Both the position numbers and the translations under genes were made by a program. Positions 1-8,823 of a stretch of 64,000 nt of DNA are shown one piece after another. The stretch is from the NCBI GenBank assembly GCA_020628645.1, contig JAHDES010000018.1, positions 37,014 through 101,013 of the forward strand, given 5' to 3'. Origin of the DNA: Saprospiraceae bacterium (GTDB lineage Bacteria; Bacteroidota; Bacteroidia; Chitinophagales; Saprospiraceae). Below the pieces are notes generated by a model, which worked only from the letters and a program-made list of their open reading frames with translations, was not told the origin of the DNA and searched no databases. Position 1 is the stretch's first letter. The number at the start of each line of letters is the position of its first letter.

Positions 1-2161
1 CTTCAATTCCATTATCTGGATTTTGGAAGAAAATGACATCTTCAATGATGATATTGAGTTTACATAATTCTCCCATCCCATCCATATTTATTCCATCATA
101 TCGAGTAATGGCTACATCTAAGCGACCTTCATCATGAAATTCTTTGAATATTTGGGTTAAGTTTTCGCCTTCTTGCCCTAACCATGACTCACTTATATCA
201 ATATTAGCACTTCCATTTACGACGACGGATGGATCAAAATTTATACTAAAAGCCACACCATAGACTTCTTCCGCCATCATGGTTTCATCTCCTAAAATAA
301 TAGATAAATTGGCTTCTTCATCTGCAACTAAACTATCTATCTGAACATAAAATGGAACACCATCTATTGGTTCTACTGGATTACCAGAAAAATTACTAAT
401 TGGAGGATCATTTGAGGTGAAATTATGGGTATTTCCCCAATTCAAAAGTAAGGGAATAATATCTCCCAATTCAATCGTGCCATTCCCATCTGCATCTGCA
501 TGTTTGTAGTTAGTACCATCAAGGAAAATCGGCGACCAGTTTTCAGCTGCTTGTGCCTGCCAAGTTATAGAAGCATTTGGACGAGAGGAGCCAGTTGTCC
601 CAAAACCAATGCCAATATTTAATAAATCGAAGTTATTAGCTATACCATCATTATTGGTATCTCCGGGCCAAACTAAAGTGCTATCTATTTCACAAAAGGA
701 TTCTATATTTTGTATTCCTTCTACTACTCCAATGCCTAAATCTTCATTATAAACACACCAGTCTATTATAGTCCAATTTCGTATAATTCGTTGTGTGTTT
801 TCATCTAATTGAATGACTTGATCTTCATAGGCAACAGCAATTAATTGACAGCTACTTATTTCAACGGTGGGTTCTCCTGTGATTGCTATATCAGTATTAC
901 AAGCAACTGTTATATCTGCTGGAAAATCTACCATTATCTCAAGTAGGTCATCTTGCTCAACCGTAATCATTTGTTCCTGAATATTCTGATGTCCATTTTC
1001 TTCATTATACAATACATAATTTCTTCTAATCGTACCGACATTACAAGCATCTAAACTATTGACATCCTCTACGTATACTTGATTAAATTCAGGACAAATT
1101 TCTTCCACTTCATAATAGCCAATTTGTACAATACTATCTTCAGGGCCATACAGGTAAAAAGGGGCATTGTTTTTTTCCACATAAAAGAGTGGCAATCCTT
1201 CGTCACTGATTCCATCCACATCTAAAGGCGAACCACAGCTTATTGTTTTGTCTTCTGGTGCTTCAAATGGAGGGGCAGCAATTTTTATGATTTGTTCATA
1301 TTGTTTATTTACACCCGTGCACCAATCTAGAATCGTATAGGTTCGAATAATTTTGAGGACATCGTTATTAGGAAGGACAAGATCCTCATAAGTAAATATT
1401 AAATAGTCTACATTTTCATGTAAATCGGTTATGATCGGTCCCGTAATTTCAGGTTGTCCAATGTTTTCAAGAGATTCATCACAGTTTAAGATGACCTCAG
1501 AAGGAACATAAATATCATCAAGAGCGAAGATTAATCCATTAGTTATTTCAGCAATATGAATAATCTGAACACAGGTTGCATAATTGCCAAATTCATCTGA
1601 AAAGGTATAGGTGCGTTCGATAAAGTTATTCGTGCAGGAATGCTTATCACTAAATTCAATAATCATTTCTCCTGTTGATCCTGAAACATATCCATCTAAA
1701 GGTCCTGCATTATCAGGATTAGTCACGATTGTTCCAGTTAAGACTGGATTTTCGAGATGGTGAAGGCTATCAATGGTGACCTCTGGTGGGCAAATCAATG
1801 TAATAGAAGTATTAAAATCTATTTCAAAAGTACCCCAACAAGAATTGCTACTTGTGGTATCTGTGATACTGTAATAATAATTAGAAGTAGGATCACTTAT
1901 TTCAAAGACCAGATTAGCTACTGGGGTATTGGTTTGGAAATCATCAATTGATTCATAAGCTTGGAAAATTAATTGATCTAAAGGGCATGTGTCACCTTCC
2001 AAAAACCAAAGCATTGTTTCAGGAGCTTCTAGCGACAAATAGCCTGTATTGGAGCTGACTTGTACATTGTCATTGCAAACAAGCGTGCATTGTGCTTGTA
2101 GACTTGTTGATGTAAAAGCGACTAAAAATATAGAAAAAAAAAGGAGCTTAATACATTTCAT
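1..2161 (-). CDS. large secreted multidomain protein with dockerin-like and cohesin-like segments (partial, 3' end outside window)
   Basis: The frame is open from an ATG at 2161 to the window edge, 720 codons without a stop. The first ~24 residues form a clear signal peptide (LLFFSIFLVAFTSTSLQAQ). Residues ~25-490 look like a chain of short beta-sandwich modules of the kind found in Bacteroidota surface proteins, each with a Cys in an 'xxCxxxxxI' context. Two calcium-loop motifs of type I dockerin style follow: DTNNDGIANNFD near residue 498 and DADGNGTIELGD near 552. After ~585 a cohesin-like stretch begins (EVYGVAFSINFDPSVVVNG). The C-terminus is not visible; a T9SS sorting domain would be expected from the architecture but is not seen. 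A TAnnTTTG box lies upstream. The signal peptide and dockerin loops are seen directly; the cohesin label is an inference from the strand pattern. Confidence 0.8.
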   Translation of the reverse strand, partial: MKCIKLLFFSIFLVAFTSTSLQAQCTLVCNDNVQVSSNTGYLSLEAPETMLWFLEGDTCPLDQLIFQAYESIDDFQTNTPVANLVFEISDPTSNYYYSITDTTSSNSCWGTFEIDFNTSITLICPPEVTIDSLHHLENPVLTGTIVTNPDNAGPLDGYVSGSTGEMIIEFSDKHSCTNNFIERTYTFSDEFGNYATCVQIIHIAEITNGLIFALDDIYVPSEVILNCDESLENIGQPEITGPIITDLHENVDYLIFTYEDLVLPNNDVLKIIRTYTILDWCTGVNKQYEQIIKIAAPPFEAPEDKTISCGSPLDVDGISDEGLPLFYVEKNNAPFYLYGPEDSIVQIGYYEVEEICPEFNQVYVEDVNSLDACNVGTIRRNYVLYNEENGHQNIQEQMITVEQDDLLEIMVDFPADITVACNTDIAITGEPTVEISSCQLIAVAYEDQVIQLDENTQRIIRNWTIIDWCVYNEDLGIGVVEGIQNIESFCEIDSTLVWPGDTNNDGIANNFDLLNIGIGFGTTGSSRPNASITWQAQAAENWSPIFLDGTNYKHADADGNGTIELGDIIPLLLNWGNTHNFTSNDPPISNFSGNPVEPIDGVPFYVQIDSLVADEEANLSIILGDETMMAEEVYGVAFSINFDPSVVVNGSANIDISESWLGQEGENLTQIFKEFHDEGRLDVAITRYDGINMDGMGELCKLNIIIEDVIFFQNPDNGIE

Positions 2162-2209
2162 GGTTTTGTAATTTGTTATTTGAGATAATCTGGGATTGAT
2201 TAGTTAATA

Positions 2210-2237
2210 CAAATGTATTGCCTTCTATCAGCTCAAA
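2210..2237 (-). promoter_or_regulatory. Bacteroidota-type promoter of the 1-2161 gene
   Basis: On the minus strand a -7 box TACATTTG (2210-2217) fits the phylum consensus TAnnTTTG, with a TTTG (2234-2237) 16 bases upstream as a possible -33 element. The box is about 49 bases before the ATG at 2161. Confidence 0.5.
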
Positions 2238-2332
2238 AAAATACAGTTTAAGTTATTTATAGAAAATTGTTTATTATATTTTTTGTTATATCATTGATTT
2301 TTAATAGATTAAGACTAAAATGATAGAATTAA

Positions 2333-3778
2333 ATGAAAAATGCTAAGATTTTTTTTCTGTTAAAAACATTATCGGAAAGGGAGATACTTCAATTTAAAGA
2401 ATTTATTCGTACTCCATTGTTAAATACGAACAAAAAGCTGATTCAATTTGGGCAATGTATTTTGGCGTTTTATCCTGATTTTAATGGGGAGGATTTTACA
2501 AAGGAATATTTTTATCTACAGATCTATGGAAAGGATACTTATCAAGCCAGCCGTATTAATAATTTGTTATCTGATTTATTACAATTGTTGTACTCTTTTT
2601 TGGCTTTTCAGGAATTTCAATCTCAAAAAACCATTCAAAATAATCTTTTAATACAAAATCTACTGAAACGATCTAATTCTTACCATATTGACAAGCAACT
2701 TCAAAAATGGAAGCATCAACATCATAAAAAAACGATTCAAAATCACGCCTTCTTTTGGGAGACGTATCTATTACATGACCAGCAAGATGTCTTTTTTCTT
2801 CAACAAGCTAAACGAGGATATAATGAACATCTTCAACTCAAACAAGAAGCTTTAACGCGCTATACCTTATGTGAACAATTAATGATGGCTTGCGATATGG
2901 CGAATCGAAATGTGACGATGAACGCCAATTATGATTATGCTTTTATTTTTCAGTACGTAGAAGACTTTATTGGATTAGAGGAATTGAAACAATATCCAGT
3001 TTTGAACATTTATTATCAGACACTTTTAATGTTGCATTATAGTACGGAGGAGGAATATTTTAAAGATTTAAAAGAATTGTTAAAAACACATATTCATTTA
3101 TTACCTAAAAATGAATTATCCAATTTATATGGTTATTGTTTAAATTTTTGTGTGAGACAGATAAATTCTGGAGCAAGTGCCTACTATAGAGAGATTTTTG
3201 ATTTGTATCAATTATTAATTGCTCAAGAAATTATTTTTGAAGATGGTTATTTAAGTGAACGCAATTTTAGAAATATTATCACGGTGGGCATTCGCATGAA
3301 TGATTTTGAATGGACAGAGGCATTTATTCATCAGTATAAATTATTTCTAAAGCCTTCCATTCGTGAAAATGCAAGTCTATTTAATTTGGCTTCTTTTTAT
3401 TATGCACAGAAAAAATACAATGAAGCTTTATTGCAATTGCAAGATGTAGAATTCATTGATAGCTTTTATCATATTGGCGCAAAGATTATTCAGTTAAAAA
3501 GTTATTATGAATTAGATGAGGATGAAGTTTTATTTTCTTTGATTGAAGCCTTAAAACAATACATCAATCGAAATAAAGAACTTTCTGTTTACCACAAAAA
3601 TGCGAATCTTCAATTTTTAAAATCCCTTAAAAAAATCAAACAATTAAAACACAATAAAGGAATCCTTAGTAAATCTACTTGGGGAAAAAAACATAAGACA
3701 TTAAGTGATTCATTACAATCCATGCAAGCATTGACCAATAAAGAATGGATTTTGGATAAATTGGAAGAAATGAATTGA
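2333..3778 (+). CDS. alpha-helical hypothetical protein, 481 aa
   Basis: I do not recognise a named family. The protein has no signal peptide or membrane segment and is rich in Leu, Gln, Lys, Tyr and Phe. Predicted helices repeat through the whole length, with TPR-like pairs in residues ~330-400 (SLFNLASFYYAQKKYNEAL). The N-terminus (KTLSEREILQFKEFIRTPL) looks like a compact helical domain, and similar proteins of 450-550 residues are common and uncharacterised in Bacteroidota. It is monocistronic, convergent with the GGCT-like/smc pair, and ends 119 bases before that gene's stop. A cytoplasmic scaffold role is only a guess. Confidence 0.8.
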   Translation: MKNAKIFFLLKTLSEREILQFKEFIRTPLLNTNKKLIQFGQCILAFYPDFNGEDFTKEYFYLQIYGKDTYQASRINNLLSDLLQLLYSFLAFQEFQSQKTIQNNLLIQNLLKRSNSYHIDKQLQKWKHQHHKKTIQNHAFFWETYLLHDQQDVFFLQQAKRGYNEHLQLKQEALTRYTLCEQLMMACDMANRNVTMNANYDYAFIFQYVEDFIGLEELKQYPVLNIYYQTLLMLHYSTEEEYFKDLKELLKTHIHLLPKNELSNLYGYCLNFCVRQINSGASAYYREIFDLYQLLIAQEIIFEDGYLSERNFRNIITVGIRMNDFEWTEAFIHQYKLFLKPSIRENASLFNLASFYYAQKKYNEALLQLQDVEFIDSFYHIGAKIIQLKSYYELDEDEVLFSLIEALKQYINRNKELSVYHKNANLQFLKSLKKIKQLKHNKGILSKSTWGKKHKTLSDSLQSMQALTNKEWILDKLEEMN

Positions 3779-3805
3779 GGTTAGGATTATTTTTAATAGG
3801 AGTTT

Positions 3806-3882
3806 TAGTCGTTGCACGACTATTAATTCAAAAAGTGAGAGAATTTCAATCTTACATTAAAAGGAAGAAGTCGTGCCACGAC
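3806..3882. repeat. two short palindromes in a convergent intergenic gap
   Basis: TAGTCGT-TGC-ACGACTA (3806-3822) and GTCGTG-C-CACGAC (3870-3882) share the GTCGT/ACGAC core. They sit between two convergent stop codons. A related core appears near 17099-17120. They may be small dispersed palindromes or weak terminators; neither has a T-run immediately after it. Confidence 0.4.
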
Positions 3883-3897
3883 CTAATAAAGGTAAGT

Positions 3898-4266
3898 TTA
3901 ATTTATTTTTCTAGCATTTTTTGGAAGAGACATATTGTAAATATACACCCAAGCGTTTATCGTTTTTCCATCTAGAAGATTTACATTTACCATTTCGCGT
4001 TTATACAAATAGGGGAGTGTCTCATCGGTACCAATTCCCTCATAAGCATCTAATTTGGTCATGGCTTTTGGATCTAAAATTTCATAAATTTCACCATAAA
4101 CGATGCTTTCAGAAGTATGGACATTCACCAGACCGGGATACCAGTCAATTTGATAGACATCTCCTTTGATCCATCCTTTTCCAATAAATTGAACTTGATT
4201 GGGGAGGAATTGCTCAATGGGATTACGTTCTCCTCGTCGAAGACTTCCGTATACAAAAACATACAT
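3898..4266 (-). CDS. gamma-glutamylcyclotransferase (GGCT/AIG2-like) family protein
   Basis: This 122-residue protein has the family's N-terminal substrate-binding motif YGSL (residues 6-9: MYVFVYGSLRRGE) and the acidic residue in DAYEGIG (around residue 75), which aligns with the catalytic Glu of GGCT-like enzymes. Members form 5-oxoproline from gamma-glutamyl peptides or amines, but substrate varies in the family and cannot be read here. The gene starts 12 bases after the smc stop on the same strand and is probably co-transcribed with smc. The length is typical for the bacterial YtfP-like group. Confidence 0.85.
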   Translation of the reverse strand: MYVFVYGSLRRGERNPIEQFLPNQVQFIGKGWIKGDVYQIDWYPGLVNVHTSESIVYGEIYEILDPKAMTKLDAYEGIGTDETLPYLYKREMVNVNLLDGKTINAWVYIYNMSLPKNARKIN

Positions 4267-4278
4267 AGTTTATGAGGA

Positions 4279-7200
4279 TTAGGACTGGACAAATGAGGAG
4301 TTATGTTCCAATGATCGGAAATCAACAGGACTTACACTGGAGACTCCTTGCTCTGGCATGTACACTCCATAAATCGTATCGACTGCTGCCATAGTTTGTT
4401 TATTGTGGGTAACAATAATAAACTGTGAATCTTTAGAAAATTTCTGAATGATGCGGTTGAATTTGTCAATATTCGCATCATCGAGTGGGGCATCGACCTC
4501 ATCAAAAATACAGAAAGGGGCAGGTTTCAATAAATAAAGAGCAAAGAGTAGGGCAGTAGCGGTTAAGGTTTTTTCTCCACCTGATAATTGAGAAATGGAT
4601 TGAGGGCGTTTTCCTTTTGGTTTAGCGACGATTTTGATCTTTGATTCTAATGGATTTTCTGGATCATCTAATAATAAATCACAATTATCGTCTTCTGTAA
4701 ATAAGCTTCTAAATACTTCTACAAAATGTGTTCGTACCAAATCAAAAGCTTCTAAAAATCGAATTGTAGCTGTTTCTTCAATTTCTTTAATGGTATCCAA
4801 CAACGAAGATTTAGCCGCTAGAATATCATCGCGTTGAGTCGTAATGGTTTCGTAGCGCTCATTCATTTCATCATACGCTTCTACTGCCATTGGATTGATT
4901 TCTCCATAATTATCTAAACGAGAACGTAGACGATCGACTTTGACTTGTAATTCTTCTTTTTGATAAGAAGGATTTGGTTCTTGATTAATAACATCATTTA
5001 CAGCGACATTAAACTCAATTTTTAAGCGTTCGCCGATAGATTGAATCTGGAATTTAACGTCAGTAAATTTATCTTTAAGATTATTGATGAGAATTTGCGA
5101 ATCTTGGCTTTTACGGTTGGTTTTACGGAGTTGATCTTCAATCTCATTGATGCTTCCGCGTGCTTGAAAATAATTTTGTTCTGCTTCAGTCAAGAACTTA
5201 GAGCGTTCTTTTTTGAGGGCATATTTTTCTAGTAATTCTTCTTGAATTTTAGTGAGTTGATCTTCGATATATTGAATTTCTTCGCTTGATTTACCTAAAG
5301 AAGACTGATCGTTGCGGAGATTTTCGTTGGTTTCTGAAATTTGTTTTTCTCGAAAAGATAACTCTCGTTGTAAAGAAGTCACCTTATTTTGTTGGCGAAT
5401 GAAAGCGATATTTTTTTCATTAAAATTAGAAGAAGCTTGTGATAATTCTTCAGCTACTTTTCGGAAGGAGCCATCTGTATTACTAATCTGATCTTTGGAT
5501 TGTTGAACCGCTTTAGATTTATCTAATAAATCATGCTCAAATTGAGTGATTTTTTCAGATAAATTTTGAATTTGCCCTTCATTTCGAGTACGCTTTTCAT
5601 TTAGTTGGTTGATGAAAGTCGTACTATTTTCCAAACGAGCAGAAATCGAAGCGATTTGCTGTAAAATTTGATTGAGTTGCTTTTGATTTTGGCGAATGAG
5701 TTGGGTATTCGATTCTGATTCTAAGACCTGAATTTTAGATTGAATACTAAATAATTCACCCGATACTTTGGTCTCTTCCCGTTCTAGTTTTTTTATGGCT
5801 ATTTCTAAAAGTTCCAGATTCTTTTTACGACCAATCCGTTTTCCTTCAAATAAGCCAACCGATCCACCCGAAACACTAAATCGTTTCTTTACAAAACCAC
5901 CACTTTTCGATAAAATGACGATATTACTATCACCGATTTGCTGAGAAGGCTGATCTTTATCGGTCACTAGAACACTTTCTAAGAGATAATTACACAATTT
6001 ACGATAGGGCGCATCGACTTCTACCAATTCTATAGCCCGTTGTGTATCAGGCAATAAAACCATTGGTGGCTCATAACTTTTAAAGGCCTCCAACACAAAG
6101 AAATTGGCTTTTCCTTTTTGGGTTTTATTCAATAATTGAATGGCTTGATAAGCATCCTCAAAAGATTGAACGACATAATAATTCAGATAAGGCTCTAAGT
6201 AGTTCTCAATGGCTACTCGATATTCTTCCTTACAATAAATAATATCGGAGAGTAGAGGAACATCTTTTTTCCAATTCGCTGCATTACTCAAAAAACGAAT
6301 CGATTCAGGAAATCCTTCCAGATTATCAACCAAACTTTTAGTCAAATTAAACTCATTTCGTTTGGCATCGAGTTTACGATTGACATCTGCGACAGCCTTT
6401 TTGAGGGATTCTAGCTTTGTTTTGGTTGTTTCAATCGCTTTTTCGCGTTCTTCTTCTTTCTTTTCTAATTCTTCAATACTTTTTTTAAGGGTACTTTCTT
6501 GTTGTTGAAGTTCCTTTAATTTTTCCACCAAACTATCGCGCTCGCCTTGTCGATCTTGAATACTATGTTGATCGCGTTCTACCTCATTTTTGAGGTTATT
6601 GATTTGATTAGAATGGATTGCTTTTTGTTTTTCCAATTCAAAAACAGCCCTTTCTAAACGTTGTTGTTGTCCGACGATGGAATCCAAATCAGTCTTTAGA
6701 GTAGCATGACTCGTTTTGATGTGCTGCAATTTTTCTTCTGCTGCATCGAGTTCTTTTTCTAGTGCTTCTTCTAGTCGTTTTTCATTATTAACCGATTGGC
6801 GATAGCGATCAATATCTTGTTCTAGGGTTTCAATACGACCCTTGGCGATGGCAATTTGATTATTGAGTTTGACTTCACTTTGAAGGAGAAATTGTTTCTT
6901 TTGCTCCAACATCTTCTTATCACTCTCCATGCCTCGAATGTTGCCCACTAAGCTATTTAAATCACGTTGGCGATCTGATAAAGCTTTTTCTTTATCTAGA
7001 TTCGCTTTTTTCTCATTTTCGAGGGCAGCTTCGAGTTGACGAATGCTCGTTTCAAAGCGCGTATATTGATCTTTTTCTTGCTCAAGTTGTGTTTTGAGTT
7101 GCTTATGTTTGTCTTTATAATTGGCTAAAGAATGTATGGCAAGTTCAATACTTAATTCTTTGTATTGCGCTTTTATTTCGTAGAAGCGTTTGGTACGTTT

Positions 7201-7827
7201 AGCTTGTTTTTCGAGGGTTTTAAGGTTGTTTTGAATCTCAAACAATAAATCTTCAATACGATCTAAATCAGCAGAGGTGTTTTTAAGTTTATTAAGCGTT
7301 TCTCTTTTTCGTTTTTTATACTTAGAAATGCCTGCCGCTTGTTCAAACATCATTCGGCGCGAGTTCTCTTTATCTTGCAAGAGATCATCGACCATTCCTA
7401 AATGGATAATGGCATAAGAATTAGAGCCTATACCCGTATCCAAAAAGAGCGAAGTAATATCCTTTAAACGACATTGAACATTGTTCAAGCGATATTCACT
7501 ATCTCCATTTCGGTAAAGAATACGAGTAATTTTTACGGTTTGATATTCCGTTGGAAGGATGTTTTTGGTATTTTCAAAGGTTAAGGAAACAGAAGCCATA
7601 CCAGCTTGTTTCCGCTTTTTAGACCCATTGAAAATCACGCTCGTCATTTTCTCTAAACGAAGCTCTTTACTTTTCTGCTCGCCTAGTACCCATCGTATCG
7701 CATCGACTACGTTCGATTTGCCCGAACCGTTCGGTCCCACCACTCCAATGATATCTTCATTGAAATTGATGTGCGTTTCATTGGCGAAACTCTTAAACCC
7801 CTTCAATTCGAGCTGTTGTAATCGCAT
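4279..7827 (-). CDS. smc: chromosome segregation protein SMC
   Basis: This is a full-length 1182-residue SMC. Residues 31-38 are the Walker A motif GPNGSGKS. Two long Glu/Lys/Gln-rich coiled coils flank a hinge at about 510-650 (GGFVKKRFSVSGGSVGLFEGK closes it). The C-terminal head has the signature LSGGEK and Walker B with the SMC-specific IFDEVDAPLDD. It forms the ATP-driven condensin that organises and segregates the chromosome; no ScpA or ScpB gene is in the window. I chose the ATG at 7827, not the in-frame TTG at 7836, because that TTG is the end of the promoter box TATTTTTG and the protein naturally begins MRLQQLELKGFKSF. Confidence 0.97.
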   Translation of the reverse strand: MRLQQLELKGFKSFANETHINFNEDIIGVVGPNGSGKSNVVDAIRWVLGEQKSKELRLEKMTSVIFNGSKKRKQAGMASVSLTFENTKNILPTEYQTVKITRILYRNGDSEYRLNNVQCRLKDITSLFLDTGIGSNSYAIIHLGMVDDLLQDKENSRRMMFEQAAGISKYKKRKRETLNKLKNTSADLDRIEDLLFEIQNNLKTLEKQAKRTKRFYEIKAQYKELSIELAIHSLANYKDKHKQLKTQLEQEKDQYTRFETSIRQLEAALENEKKANLDKEKALSDRQRDLNSLVGNIRGMESDKKMLEQKKQFLLQSEVKLNNQIAIAKGRIETLEQDIDRYRQSVNNEKRLEEALEKELDAAEEKLQHIKTSHATLKTDLDSIVGQQQRLERAVFELEKQKAIHSNQINNLKNEVERDQHSIQDRQGERDSLVEKLKELQQQESTLKKSIEELEKKEEEREKAIETTKTKLESLKKAVADVNRKLDAKRNEFNLTKSLVDNLEGFPESIRFLSNAANWKKDVPLLSDIIYCKEEYRVAIENYLEPYLNYYVVQSFEDAYQAIQLLNKTQKGKANFFVLEAFKSYEPPMVLLPDTQRAIELVEVDAPYRKLCNYLLESVLVTDKDQPSQQIGDSNIVILSKSGGFVKKRFSVSGGSVGLFEGKRIGRKKNLELLEIAIKKLEREETKVSGELFSIQSKIQVLESESNTQLIRQNQKQLNQILQQIASISARLENSTTFINQLNEKRTRNEGQIQNLSEKITQFEHDLLDKSKAVQQSKDQISNTDGSFRKVAEELSQASSNFNEKNIAFIRQQNKVTSLQRELSFREKQISETNENLRNDQSSLGKSSEEIQYIEDQLTKIQEELLEKYALKKERSKFLTEAEQNYFQARGSINEIEDQLRKTNRKSQDSQILINNLKDKFTDVKFQIQSIGERLKIEFNVAVNDVINQEPNPSYQKEELQVKVDRLRSRLDNYGEINPMAVEAYDEMNERYETITTQRDDILAAKSSLLDTIKEIEETATIRFLEAFDLVRTHFVEVFRSLFTEDDNCDLLLDDPENPLESKIKIVAKPKGKRPQSISQLSGGEKTLTATALLFALYLLKPAPFCIFDEVDAPLDDANIDKFNRIIQKFSKDSQFIIVTHNKQTMAAVDTIYGVYMPEQGVSSVSPVDFRSLEHNSSFVQS

Positions 7828-7833
7828 AGCGCG

Positions 7834-7841
7834 CAAAAATA
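7834..7841 (-). promoter_or_regulatory. smc promoter -7 box; probable leaderless start
   Basis: TATTTTTG on the minus strand matches TAnnTTTG and ends only 6 bases before the smc ATG. Transcription would therefore begin at or next to the start codon, giving a leaderless or nearly leaderless mRNA. Confidence 0.5.
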
Positions 7842-7875
7842 AGGAGAAGGTTTGTAAAAAGGAAATGGAATTTTT

Positions 7876-7927
7876 GCGAGTTTGGAAACTCGCTGGATAT
7901 TTTTTGGAGAAGTTAGGAAACTTCTCC
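7876..7927. repeat. pair of hairpins between divergent genes
   Basis: GCGAGTTT-GG-AAACTCGC (7876-7893) and GGAGAAGTT-AGGA-AACTTCTCC (7906-7927) are two perfect stems with a similar 'AGTTnGGAAACT' centre. They lie between the divergent promoters of smc and the 7968 gene. They could be dispersed palindromic repeats or a paired operator. Confidence 0.5.
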
Positions 7928-7937
7928 AGTCGTTGTT

Positions 7938-7945
7938 TATATTTG
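7938..7945 (+). promoter_or_regulatory. -7 box of the 7968 gene
   Basis: TATATTTG matches TAnnTTTG and lies 22 bases before the ATG at 7968. Confidence 0.45.
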
Positions 7946-7967
7946 GTGTTTTTTTAGAAGAAAGTAA

Positions 7968-8720
7968 ATGAATATTTCTAACAACGAACGTCACATTCGA
8001 AATGAAGTCATTATAGGCTTCCGTGCTATCATTGAAGCACGTTATCAATTTGATTCCTTACAAGCCAATTATGACTTGCCACCTAGTTTTGATCAGAAAC
8101 GAGTCAATCAATTTCGAGACTACTTTTTAAATTATATTTATCCACCTCCTGAAAAACGTGCTAAACTAGATGATGCCTTTGAAAGTTTAGAAGGCTATAC
8201 CAAAAATCCTGAAAAGCTGCTTCGTTTATTATTGGATTCTGCTCGTTTAGTCTTTAAATATGGTCGTCATTTACCCAAAATATTACAAGCAGGCATCAAA
8301 GCTTTACGTTCTTTTTTGAGTGCATCAGCCTTTGAAAATAAATTGGTACGATTAGCGATTGCCTCCGATATAGAAGCGCCTTTTGATCAAACTGAAATTG
8401 AAAGCCTAATTGCACAACTATCTCCAGATGAAATCGAAAAATTCATACAAAGTAGCCATGCTCTGTTTGATACCCTCCACGATCGAGTATTAGTAGAAAA
8501 AATCGAAGATATTGTAGACGATCTCATCAAGAAAATGAAGGATCGTCCTACTGTTTATGGCCCAGAAGAAATCCAAGGATTAGAGATTGGACGCGATATT
8601 ATCCATATTGGAAATGGGCTATTTGATGAATTGTCGAAAGAAGATCAACATCAATTGATAGCGTTTGTGATAGAAATAGAACGGGAATATTTGGAGGAAA
8701 TTTTCAAAAGAAATAGCTGA
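7968..8720 (+). CDS. hypothetical protein, 250 aa
   Basis: I do not recognise the family. The product is soluble, without signal peptide or membrane helices, and mainly helical with many acidic and basic pairs. Residues ~60-125 (KNPEKLLRLLLDSARLVFKY) and ~140-190 (LSPDEIEKFIQSSHALFD) form amphipathic helices. The gene is monocistronic, divergent from smc, with its own -7 box. Nothing in the sequence points to an enzyme active site. Confidence 0.75.
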   Translation: MNISNNERHIRNEVIIGFRAIIEARYQFDSLQANYDLPPSFDQKRVNQFRDYFLNYIYPPPEKRAKLDDAFESLEGYTKNPEKLLRLLLDSARLVFKYGRHLPKILQAGIKALRSFLSASAFENKLVRLAIASDIEAPFDQTEIESLIAQLSPDEIEKFIQSSHALFDTLHDRVLVEKIEDIVDDLIKKMKDRPTVYGPEEIQGLEIGRDIIHIGNGLFDELSKEDQHQLIAFVIEIEREYLEEIFKRNS

Positions 8721-8777
8721 TATAGTATTTTAACAAAACCATAAGATCGCAAACTTCTTCGTTCTTTGTAGATGAGG

Positions 8778-8785
8778 TATATTTG
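8778..8785 (+). promoter_or_regulatory. -7 box of the DUF5686 gene
   Basis: TATATTTG matches TAnnTTTG and lies 38 bases before the ATG at 8824. Confidence 0.45.
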
Positions 8786-8823
8786 ATAGTTGAAAATTAC
8801 AACAATAAAATAACCACACATCA

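Noticed and set aside
1757..1951. 64-codon plus-strand ORF
   Set aside because: It is a shadow of the long minus-strand secreted protein frame.
3775..3975. 66-codon ORF overlapping the end of the 2333 gene
   Set aside because: It runs through two palindromes and into the antisense of the GGCT gene, with no family resemblance.
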